Shown here in pieces: positions 34,849-44,217 of a DNA stretch of 64,000 bases. The stretch is from positions 124,001-188,000 of the forward strand of contig NZ_VOIQ01000009.1 of NCBI RefSeq assembly GCF_010470675.1, written 5' to 3'. Both the position numbers and the translations under genes were made by a program. Position 1 is the first letter of the stretch; each line of letters begins with the position of its first letter. The notes under the pieces are model-generated. The model was not told the DNA's origin, made no database searches, and saw nothing but the letters and a program-made list of their open reading frames with translations. This DNA comes from Desulfovibrio sp. JC010 (lineage in GTDB: Bacteria; Desulfobacterota; Desulfovibrionia; Desulfovibrionales; Desulfovibrionaceae).

Positions 34849-35955
34849 TTAATTATCGAACAGCTCTTTCAACTTTTCAGAATCATTTCCATAATTCGCC
34901 AATCCGAGCATGAGCAGCAATCTGGCCTTGTGGCCCTTAAGATTTCCCGCCAGAATACAGCCATCATCCGACAAAGTCTTTCCCCCTCCCGGCCCGCCGT
35001 AAACAGGCTCAACAGCACCATAGTATACGGAAGAAGAAATTATGACCGCAACCTTGCGGGACAATGCATACTTGATAGCTTCATAAACCGCCTTATTAAC
35101 ATTTCCGGCTCCAACCCCGTCAACAACCAGCCCCTTTGCACCGGAATCAACCGCATGCAGCACAAGAGAACCGTCCGCACCTGCATAGGTTGCAATGTAG
35201 ACCACCTTCGGCAGCTTTTTAGGCAACGGCAGATACTGACGATGGACCCGCTCATTAATGCGGTATATCTTCTTTCCGGAAATGTATCCCAGATATCCTT
35301 TTTCGCCGGACATGAAAGTCTGCATATTTATGGTCTGGGTCTTGCGCACCGCCCGTGCGGAATTGATGTATCTGTTCAGGGTGACAGTCACCCCCCAGTT
35401 CCGGGCTTCAACGGACGCAGCCTGAATTACGGCATTCATGATATTTCCGGGGCCATCGGGATTTGCGCTGGATGCATCGTTCATGGCCCCGGTAAAAACC
35501 ACCGGTTTATCGCTTCTCGTTGTCAAATCCAGAAAATACGCCCCTTCGGCCATGGTGTCGGTCCCATGGGTGACAACAACGCCATCAACTTTATCATCTG
35601 CCAGCAACTCATTAACTTTACGACTCAGCCTGCCCCAGATTTCCGGAGTCATCTGAGAACTGTCAATATTGCACAGCTGCTGAACACTGACATTGGCAAT
35701 CTCAGCCAGCCCCGGCACGGCGGCAATAAGTTCTTTACCCGAAAGAGCGGGAACAGCCCCCCCGGTTTTCGGATCTGTCTTTTCGGCAATGGTTCCCCCG
35801 GTAGAGACAATAACAATATTGGGCAGCTCTGCATTCCACTTATCCCCGGCCAATACAGGAGACAGGAACAATAAAGTCCCCAAAAAGCAGACAGCAAACC
35901 CAATACGAATACGCAAAAAAAATCTCCCGTTCATATGTGCAGCAATAGAATCCAT
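34849..35955 (-). CDS. ansB: Type II (periplasmic) L-asparaginase
   Basis: A 368-residue exported enzyme that hydrolyses asparagine to aspartate and ammonia. A signal peptide runs through about residue 36 (GFAVCFLGTLLFLSPVLAG). The first catalytic threonine is in VSTGGTIAEKT, and the second Thr-Asp-Lys set is in VVTHGTDTMAEGAYFL and later FTGAM. The ATG at 35955 has GGAGG nine bases away; a TTG three codons earlier overlaps it. The gene sits opposite to and between the binding-protein and permease genes of an ABC importer, which raises the idea of linked amino-acid use, but strand and terminators argue for independent control. Confidence 0.95.
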   Translation of the reverse strand: MDSIAAHMNGRFFLRIRIGFAVCFLGTLLFLSPVLAGDKWNAELPNIVIVSTGGTIAEKTDPKTGGAVPALSGKELIAAVPGLAEIANVSVQQLCNIDSSQMTPEIWGRLSRKVNELLADDKVDGVVVTHGTDTMAEGAYFLDLTTRSDKPVVFTGAMNDASSANPDGPGNIMNAVIQAASVEARNWGVTVTLNRYINSARAVRKTQTINMQTFMSGEKGYLGYISGKKIYRINERVHRQYLPLPKKLPKVVYIATYAGADGSLVLHAVDSGAKGLVVDGVGAGNVNKAVYEAIKYALSRKVAVIISSSVYYGAVEPVYGGPGGGKTLSDDGCILAGNLKGHKARLLLMLGLANYGNDSEKLKELFDN

Positions 35956-36121
35956 GCCTTCCAACCTCCATGCGGATAATTAAATATGCTCAAGACTTAT
36001 TTGAACATAATCCAATTAAAAAATCTTTGCATCTGCACTGTGTATAAATCAAAATTATCAATAAAATTTAAAGCCTGTTTACCCTTGTAAAACCACTCTG
36101 TTTTGATTTACATAATGCCCC

Positions 36122-36191
36122 GACGGATTGCTGCGGACTGATCTCCGCAACCTCTTAAAATATCAAACATTGACATTAGTCCGTCTTTTTT
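36122..36191 (+). promoter_or_regulatory. Candidate attenuator upstream of the ABC permease
   Basis: A TGCGGA/TCCGCA hairpin (36132-36149) is followed by GTCCGTC and TTTTTT. GACGGATT (36122-36129) or CGGACT (36134-36139) can each pair with AGTCCGTC, so the inner hairpin and the T-tailed terminator stem are mutually exclusive. This is the design of an attenuator or riboswitch, but no known class fits. Confidence 0.35.
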
Positions 36192-36210
36192 AAGTAACTT
36201 TTTCATTTCC

Positions 36211-36223
36211 GGCCGCCGGAGGC
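36211..36223 (-). repeat. Fragment of the dispersed element
   Basis: GGCCGCCGGAGGC is the gene-proximal end of the repeat family, with no hairpin beside it. Its GGAGG is 12 bases ahead of the permease ATG. Confidence 0.6.
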
Positions 36224-36234
36224 GGCATAGACTC

Positions 36235-37137
36235 ATGATCAGCTTATATGCATTTATGGGGGCCATTGAGCAGGGGACTGCTTTCGGGCTCATGGTTTTA
36301 GGTGTGTACCTCACATTCAGGGTACTTGATTTCCCAGACCTTACTGTGGACGGCAGTCTGCCGCTGGGAGCTGCGGTTTCTGCTGTGGCCATCAGCAACG
36401 GCTACCATCCCCTTGTAGGCATGAGTATGGCTGTGGGAGCCGGGTTCATTGCCGGGGCGGTAACCGGAATCCTGAATACCAAATTCAAAATCCTGCACCT
36501 GCTGGCATCCATCCTGACCATGATCTCCCTCTACTCCATAAATATCCGCATCATGGGCAGGCCAAACATGACCCTGCTCGGCGAGGACACCCTCATCGAC
36601 CAGTTCATTGAGCTGAGTGGACTCCCGCCCCACTTTTCCACCCCCATACTTTTCGCGATTATTTCCGGCGGTGCTCTACTGGCACTGATCTGGTTTCTGA
36701 AGACATCTTTCGGACTGGCAATGCTAGCCACCGGGGACAACCCCAAAATGATCACCAGTCTCGGCGTAAACCGCGATATGATGATCATCTTCGGAGTCGG
36801 TCTTTCAAACGGCATGGTTGCCCTTTCCGGCGCACTGGTGGCCCAGAATCAGGGTGCTGCGGACGTGAACATGGGCATCGGGACCATCATTGCCGGGCTG
36901 GCCTCGGTCATCATCGGGGAAACCCTTTTCGGCAAGCCCAACGTAACCCGAGCCATGCTGGCCGCCCTGCTCGGCTCCATTGTCTACCGCATTGCCATCG
37001 CGCTGGCCCTTGGTGTACGTTTGGGCGATTTTGCATTCACTCCCAGCGACCTTAACCTTGTTACCGCCGCACTGGTCGTGGTGGCGTTAGTTTCTCCGCA
37101 GATTAAATCCGGTTTACTCAAAAGGAGGGCTGCCTAA
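36235..37137 (+). CDS. ABC transporter permease (COG4120/TrpY-like)
   Basis: A 300-residue inner-membrane permease with about eight hydrophobic segments. The pattern FGLMVLGVYLTFRVLDFPDL TV near the N-terminus and GAIVGGI-type helices (GAVTGILNTKFK) match the branched-chain/TrpY permease group that pairs with PF04392 binding proteins. ATG 36235 uses a GGAGG from a repeat fragment. The stop overlaps the ATPase start by one base. The importer's probable binding protein is at 33829. A possible attenuator lies in the 280-base leader. Confidence 0.9.
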   Translation: MISLYAFMGAIEQGTAFGLMVLGVYLTFRVLDFPDLTVDGSLPLGAAVSAVAISNGYHPLVGMSMAVGAGFIAGAVTGILNTKFKILHLLASILTMISLYSINIRIMGRPNMTLLGEDTLIDQFIELSGLPPHFSTPILFAIISGGALLALIWFLKTSFGLAMLATGDNPKMITSLGVNRDMMIIFGVGLSNGMVALSGALVAQNQGAADVNMGIGTIIAGLASVIIGETLFGKPNVTRAMLAALLGSIVYRIAIALALGVRLGDFAFTPSDLNLVTAALVVVALVSPQIKSGLLKRRAA

Positions 37138-37931
37138 TGTTACGAGTCGATAAAGCAGCCAAGACCTTCAACCCGGACAGCGTCAACGAAGTGCAGGCCC
37201 TGCGCGGCGTGGACCTCAAGGTTGATGCCGGAGAATTCATTACCGTCATCGGTTCCAACGGAGCCGGAAAATCAACTTTTCTTAACTCAATCGCCGGGAC
37301 TTTCATGCTCAGCAGCGGAACCATTTCCATTGCAGGCAAGAACGTGACCCGCTGGCCTGAACACAAACGGGCTGCCAATCTGGGCCGGGTATTTCAGGAC
37401 CCGCTGCTCGGTACCTGCGGCTCCCTTTCCATTGAACAGAACATGGCCCTAGCCCTCAAACGAGGCAAACGAAGGGGGCTGGGGCTGGGCGTAAAAGCAC
37501 GTGACCGGGACTTGTTCCGGGAGCAGCTTTCGACCCTCGGTCTGGGACTGGAAGAGAGGCTTGCAGATCAGGTTGGATTACTGTCCGGTGGTCAGAGACA
37601 GGCTTTAACCATGCTCATGGCTACAATGACGCGCCCGGACATTTTATTACTGGACGAGCATACAGCGGCACTTGACCCCAAGACAGGACGCAAAATTCTT
37701 GATATAACCGACGCCGTTGTACGCCGTGACAACCTGACCACGCTTATGGTTACCCATAACATGAATCAGGCCATCAACATGGGCGACAGATTGATCATGT
37801 TCCATCAGGGCATGATAATTTTGGATATTTCCGGGAAGGAGAAGAAGGGGCTGAAAGTGGAAGATCTTCTGGATCGGTTCTACTCCCTTCGCGGCGAGGA
37901 TGTAGCCACGGACAGGATGCTTTTTTCCTGA
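37137..37931 (+). CDS. ABC transporter ATP-binding protein (COG1101/TrpZ-like)
   Basis: A 264-residue ATPase. It has Walker A GSNGAGKST (about 40), Q-loop VFQDPLLGTCGSL, signature LSGGQRQALTMLM (about 150) and Walker B ILLLDEHTAALDP (about 170), with His in VTHNMNQA. The Glu-His-Thr (DEHTAALDP) version of Walker B is typical of this subfamily. It is translationally coupled to the permease. ndk begins 85 bases later with its own ribosome-binding site. Confidence 0.93.
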   Translation: MLRVDKAAKTFNPDSVNEVQALRGVDLKVDAGEFITVIGSNGAGKSTFLNSIAGTFMLSSGTISIAGKNVTRWPEHKRAANLGRVFQDPLLGTCGSLSIEQNMALALKRGKRRGLGLGVKARDRDLFREQLSTLGLGLEERLADQVGLLSGGQRQALTMLMATMTRPDILLLDEHTAALDPKTGRKILDITDAVVRRDNLTTLMVTHNMNQAINMGDRLIMFHQGMIILDISGKEKKGLKVEDLLDRFYSLRGEDVATDRMLFS

Positions 37932-38016
37932 CCGCTGCAGCATGAACTTCCCGATTCAGGGCAACCTGAGAAATGCGAAAATCCGCAAAAAAGAATACAC
38001 TTGGAGGACTTAAACA

Positions 38017-38436
38017 ATGAGCGAACTTACTTTTTCCATCATCAAGCCTGACGCAGTTAAAGACGGTAAAATCGGTGACATCCTTAAAATGATCACCGAC
38101 GCAGGCCTGAAGATCAAAGCAACCAAGATGATCCACATGACTCAAGTACAGGCTGAAGGTTTCTACGCTGTTCACAAAGAGCGTCCTTTCTTCGGCGAAC
38201 TGGTTGAGTTCATGGTTTCCGGCCCCTGCGTGGTTTCCGTTCTTGAAGGCGAAGACGCCATCAAGCGTTACCGCGACCTCATGGGTGCCACCAACCCCAA
38301 TGAAGCAGCAGAAGGTACCATCCGCAAGGCTTTCGGCGCAGGAATCGAAGCAAACGCATGCCACGGCTCTGATGCACCCGAAACCGCAGCTATCGAAGTA
38401 CCCTACTTCTTCAGCAGCCTCGAAATGGTAAACTAA
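38017..38436 (+). CDS. ndk: Nucleoside diphosphate kinase
   Basis: A 139-residue enzyme that balances nucleoside triphosphates by moving phosphate through a catalytic histidine. Family motifs are [12 protein letters not shown] at 7-18 and the active-site His116 in [11 protein letters not shown]. The length is standard. GGAGGA lies eight bases before the ATG. proC starts one base after the stop, so the two are cotranscribed. Confidence 0.97.
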   Translation: MSELTFSIIKPDAVKDGKIGDILKMITDAGLKIKATKMIHMTQVQAEGFYAVHKERPFFGELVEFMVSGPCVVSVLEGEDAIKRYRDLMGATNPNEAAEGTIRKAFGAGIEANACHGSDAPETAAIEVPYFFSSLEMVN

Positions 38437-38437
38437 T

Positions 38438-39241
38438 ATGACTAAAAAAGTTGGATTTATCGGCACAGGCAACATGGGCGCCGCCATAATCAGAGGAATG
38501 GCCGGCGATGACAGCATCAACCTGCTTGGTTCCGACCTGAACAAAACGGCACTGAACGCCCTTGCCGAAGAGACCGGGCTCATTCAATGTGAGACTCCCC
38601 GCGATCTTGCCAAGGAATCCGACTTCATCGTGCTGGCGGTCAAACCACAGCACGCTCCCGCAGTTCTGGAAGAAATCGCACCTGAGCTTAATGAGTCCAA
38701 ATGCGTTATCTCCATTGCCGCCGGCCTGACCGTGCACAAGCTCAAGGATTGCTGCGAAAACCGCTGCCCTGTTGTCCGGGTTATGCCCAACACCCCCGCG
38801 CTGGTTAATGCGGGCGTGTTCGCAGTATGTCTTGATGACAACCACCTGAGCGATGAACAGGCTAACTTCACCCGCGACATGTTCACCCCCCTCGGAGATG
38901 TATACGCGCTGGCAGAAAGCCAGTTCGATGCTTTCACCGGGGTTATCGGGTCCGGTCCCGCTTATGTCTTCTATTTCATTGAAGCCATGATCGAGTCCGC
39001 GGTTGAGCTGGGCATCCCCCGCGATCAGGCCACAGCCATGGTCAACAAGCTGTTTGAAGGCTCCACCAAGCTGGCACAGGAAAGCAAATTCCACGTCAGC
39101 CAACTGCGTGAAATGGTAACCTCCCCCGGAGGAACAACCGTTAAAGCCCTCGTACATCTGGACCGTACTGCCACCCGCGCCAATATCATTGATGCGGTTC
39201 GCAAAAGCTATGAGCGCAGTGTGGAACTCGGGAAAAAGTAG
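38438..39241 (+). CDS. proC: Pyrroline-5-carboxylate reductase
   Basis: A 267-residue NAD(P)H enzyme for the last step of proline synthesis. It has the nucleotide motif FIGTGNMGAAI (5-15), VLAVKPQHAP (about 70), VVRVMPNTPALVNAGV (about 112) and the C-terminal GSGPAYVFYFIEAM and TSPGGTTVKAL dimer-site motifs. It follows ndk by one base. A hairpin element begins at its last stop-codon base and probably terminates the transcript. Confidence 0.97.
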   Translation: MTKKVGFIGTGNMGAAIIRGMAGDDSINLLGSDLNKTALNALAEETGLIQCETPRDLAKESDFIVLAVKPQHAPAVLEEIAPELNESKCVISIAAGLTVHKLKDCCENRCPVVRVMPNTPALVNAGVFAVCLDDNHLSDEQANFTRDMFTPLGDVYALAESQFDAFTGVIGSGPAYVFYFIEAMIESAVELGIPRDQATAMVNKLFEGSTKLAQESKFHVSQLREMVTSPGGTTVKALVHLDRTATRANIIDAVRKSYERSVELGKK

Positions 39242-39312
39242 CCTCCGGCGGCCCTCCGGGGGCCAGAAAAACTTTTGCAAAAGTTTCTCTGGACTCTTCA
39301 AAACCTTTTAGT
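39241..39312 (+). repeat. Dispersed intergenic hairpin element (forward)
   Basis: GCCTCCGGCGGCCCTCCGGG, a short AACTTTTGCAAAAGTTT hairpin, then CTCTTCAAAACCTTTTAG. Its first base is the last base of the proC stop codon. Confidence 0.8.
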
Positions 39313-39356
39313 AGTTTTGATATGGGCTAGCTTGGTAAGGCATACATATTAAAATA

Positions 39357-39392
39357 GAAAAGGAGACTTGATTTGATCAAGTCTCCTTTTTT
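39357..39392 (+). terminator. Intrinsic terminator
   Basis: AAAAGGAGACTTGA pairs with TCAAGTCTCCTTTTTT. It closes the ndk-proC transcript past the repeat element. Confidence 0.85.
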
Positions 39393-39400
39393 ATTGGCAC

Positions 39401-39434
39401 GAAAAACCGGAATCCCGCTCTGCGGAATTCCGGC
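39401..39434 (-). terminator. Intrinsic terminator of cbiB
   Basis: On the minus strand CCGGAATTCCGC pairs with GCGGGATTCCGG over an AGA loop and is followed by TTTTTC. Confidence 0.82.
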
Positions 39435-39464
39435 TTGCTGTCAGCTTTATGGGCTGATTAATTT

Positions 39465-40424
39465 CTAGTGTACTACCTGAGAAGCCCAGACCATTACAAA
39501 GTAGATGTCGAGCAGTACGGCAGTGAAGATTGCGGTGGTGAAAACAAGGGAACCGAGTCTCTTCAGCTTCAGGGAAGTCCATTCGCCGGACTCGGGTCCG
39601 ATGACGGGCTTTTCCTTTTCTTCACCGAAGTAGGTAGCCTTGCCGCCCATGGGAGCACCGAGCAGCCATGCTGCGGGAGCCATGGACCAGCCGGCGTTGG
39701 GGCTTTCGGTCTTGTTGGCATCGGTGATCAGGTTATCGTAGGTGGATTGCCAATCGAGCTTCATGATACGGCCTGCTGCCAGCATCATAAAACCGGTAAT
39801 GCGCGCGGGAATGAAAGCGAGGATATCGTCAGCCTTTGCTGCGTAGTAACCGAAATCCTTGTATTCTTCATTCTTGTAGCCCCACATGGAATCCATAGTG
39901 GAGATAGTCTTGTAAACCCACATACCTGCAGGTCCGGTGACCACGAGGTAGAAGAAAGGTGCAACAAAACCGTCATTCAGGTTTTCACTGGTGGATTCAG
40001 CCAGAGCCTTGCGCAGACCGTTTTCGTCCAGCTCGGATACATCACGGCTGACCAGTTCGGCAATTGCTTTACGTGCATCTTCGGTGCGGCCACTGTCCAG
40101 CAGGGAAGCAGCATTCTTGAGCTCGCTGAGCAGGGAACCGAGCGCCAGACCCGCATAAGCAAGGTAAATGGCAACCAGCACGCCGATAAAGGGAATTGCC
40201 AGAAAAATCTTCAGCACGCTCCAGACGACTATTGCGAAAACCAATACACCTACACCGCCCATAATTTTACGGGACATGCCGGTGGAGTAAACCCAGTTTT
40301 TGTACTTGTCGAGAGCCATGCCGATATAACGGACCGGATGGGGAAACCACTTAGGATCTCCTACAAAGATATCCAGAACAAGTGCAATGATAGGTACAAG
40401 AAACAAAACAGTAGAATTGTCCAT
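39465..40424 (-). CDS. cbiB: Adenosylcobinamide-phosphate synthase
   Basis: A 319-residue inner-membrane enzyme (CobD/CbiB) that attaches aminopropanol phosphate to adenosylcobyric acid in cobalamin synthesis. It has four to five hydrophobic segments and the family motifs VGDPKWFPHPVRYIG (about 21), SRDVSELDENGLRKA (about 127), ESTSENLNDGFVAPFFY (about 143) and AKADDILAFIPARIT (about 196). GAGGA precedes the ATG. No other cobalamin gene is in the window, so it is unlinked. A strong terminator follows. Confidence 0.93.
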   Translation of the reverse strand: MDNSTVLFLVPIIALVLDIFVGDPKWFPHPVRYIGMALDKYKNWVYSTGMSRKIMGGVGVLVFAIVVWSVLKIFLAIPFIGVLVAIYLAYAGLALGSLLSELKNAASLLDSGRTEDARKAIAELVSRDVSELDENGLRKALAESTSENLNDGFVAPFFYLVVTGPAGMWVYKTISTMDSMWGYKNEEYKDFGYYAAKADDILAFIPARITGFMMLAAGRIMKLDWQSTYDNLITDANKTESPNAGWSMAPAAWLLGAPMGGKATYFGEEKEKPVIGPESGEWTSLKLKRLGSLVFTTAIFTAVLLDIYFVMVWASQVVH

Positions 40425-40593
40425 CAGATATTTATCCTCAAATCTTAAAGCGTTTCGGCCTGAAATTATATTTCAGGCACACAGGGACAGCCGGGGGCCG
40501 GAACCTCACTATTCCATCCTTTGACAAGGACAATAAATGCCCCGCCTCCGGTTCTTCCCACAGGACCGGAAGCTTGCTGGCTTTCCAGTATAT

Positions 40594-40626
40594 AAAAAAG
40601 CGGCACGGACAACAATCCGTACCGCT
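40594..40626 (-). terminator. Intrinsic terminator of rpoD
   Basis: On the minus strand AGCGGTACGGA pairs with TCCGTGCCGCT, followed by TTTTTTA. Confidence 0.85.
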
Positions 40627-40634
40627 CTTTTATT

Positions 40635-42378
<1,744 letters not shown>

Positions 42379-42392
<14 letters not shown>

Positions 42393-44118
42393 CATCCCTC
42401 CATACAGAGTCGTTCAGGACTTTGAGGTACGCGCTGACGCGTTCGGTATCGCCTTGAGCCTGAGCACGGCGCAAGGCATCGGTGAGCTTTTTTCGGCCCA
42501 TATCGTACCGCCGCCGGGCAATTACCTTACAGACATGTCGCCATTCATCTTCCAGTTCCTCTCCGGACAGAGCCTCCTCCATCCTACAACCGGCATAGAA
42601 TCTTTTTTCAGAATCATCGAGCATGGGGATAATGTCCTGCCCGCTGTGAGCCGCAATTTTAGACCACAGTGTTTTGCCCCAGTGCGAGGTCAGGACCTGA
42701 GCTACTCCCCTTTCCGATAATTCGACAACATACTCCGGATGCTTTACCGCATACCTCAAGAAATATTTATCATCTTTAACCTGTGCCCCAACCGGAGCCG
42801 CAGCGCGGGGTTGTTCCTGCTGGACAGGATTCTGCTGCTGCGGAACCGGGGCGTTGAGCGCACCGGAAAAAACCGACCTTAATTCAGCTTCAGCCACACC
42901 GAGGCCGCTGGCGACCTTGGGCAGATAAAACGCACGTAAAGACGCACTGGTCATCCTCTTCAGGAACCCCTGCGCCCAATCCATAACTTCACGGGGCGAA
43001 GCCCCCGCCTGCAGTGTTTCCAGACTGAATTCCAGGCCGTCGCGGGCCTGATCCAAAAACACCTGAAATCCTTCAGCACCTTGGGCCTGAAGGATACTAT
43101 CCACGTCCTCGCCGTCCGGCAGGACAACTACACCGCAGGACACGCCCTGCGTAAGAATCATTTCCGTGCTGCGCAGGGCCGCTTTGACCCCGGCGGCATC
43201 CCCGTCAAAAACGAGGCTTATTTTCGAACAGAACCCGGAAAGCCGCTTGACCTGATCCGGGGTAAGTGCCGTTCCCAGCACCCCGCATGAATTTGTATAA
43301 CCGAACTGGTGCAGGGATATGACATCCATGTACCCCTCGGTGAGCAATCCATGCTTGGTCTTGGCCATAGAGTTCCGGGCCGTGGAGAGACCGTACAGAT
43401 GTTCTCCCTTCTTGTAGATGGGAGTGTCACTGCTGTTTAAATACTTCGGTTCTCCTTCTGTAATTATTCTTCCGCCAAAAGCAATAACCCTGCCCGATAA
43501 ATTTGTTATGGGAAAGATCAGTCTTGCGCGGAAACGGTCATAAGTGCGTCCCTTGGCATTCTGGGAAAGAAGTCCGGATTTGACACCCTGTTCGGTTGTG
43601 TAACCTTTGGAAACCAAATGCTTTTCCAATCCCTGCCAGTCATCGGTGCTGCACCCCAGACCGAAGCTCTCTATCACCGAGGAATCCATTCCCCTGCGTT
43701 CGAGATATTTCCGGGCTTCACGCCCTTCAGGAAGCTTGAGCATACGGCTGAAATACTTTGCCGCCAGCTCATGCATATCCATGAAAATTTTACGTTCAGA
43801 GCTTCTTTTGGCCGCCTGCGGATCAACTTTGCCCGGGGTAAGCTCCACCCCGGCTTCTGCTGCCAGCTGCTCCAGTGCCTCCTTGAATTCCACCCCGTTG
43901 ATATGGGAGTAGAAATCAAAAATATCCCCGGAAGCCTGACACCCGAAGCAGTAAAAAAAACCTTCATCCCCATTCACACTGAATGAGGGTGTCTTTTCAT
44001 TATGAAAAGGGCAAAGCCCCATCCAGCGTCCGGACACAGGTTTCAGTTCCACATACCTGCGCACGATATCGACTATGTCAAGACGGTCTTTGATGGCTTC
44101 AATGGCAGCTCTATCCAA
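42379..44118 (-). CDS. dnaG: DNA primase
   Basis: A 579-residue primase. The CHC2 zinc finger has Cys36, His39, Cys57 and Cys60 ([24 protein letters not shown]). A Toprim core follows ([41 protein letters not shown]), with a C-terminal helicase-binding region. I propose TTG 44118 as the start, since GGAGGG lies four bases upstream and the next residues match family starts; an alternative TTG 18 codons upstream lacks such a site. It is the central gene of the rpsU-yqeY-mutS2-dnaG-rpoD set and overlaps rpoD. Confidence 0.95.
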
Positions 44119-44217
44119 AAGTCCCTCCGTAACACCGTCGAAACAATTCGAAGCAGTTGAAATAATGCACAATCATGACAGCCTGCAAATCCATAGCACG
44201 GCCTGCAATAATTTGCA

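Noticed and set aside
34810-35874. Open frame of 354 codons antisense to the asparaginase gene
   Set aside because: The asparaginase has both catalytic motifs and a signal peptide. The opposite frame has neither a family nor a start signal.
39468-40448. Open frame of 326 codons antisense to cbiB
   Set aside because: cbiB motifs are unmistakable on the - strand.
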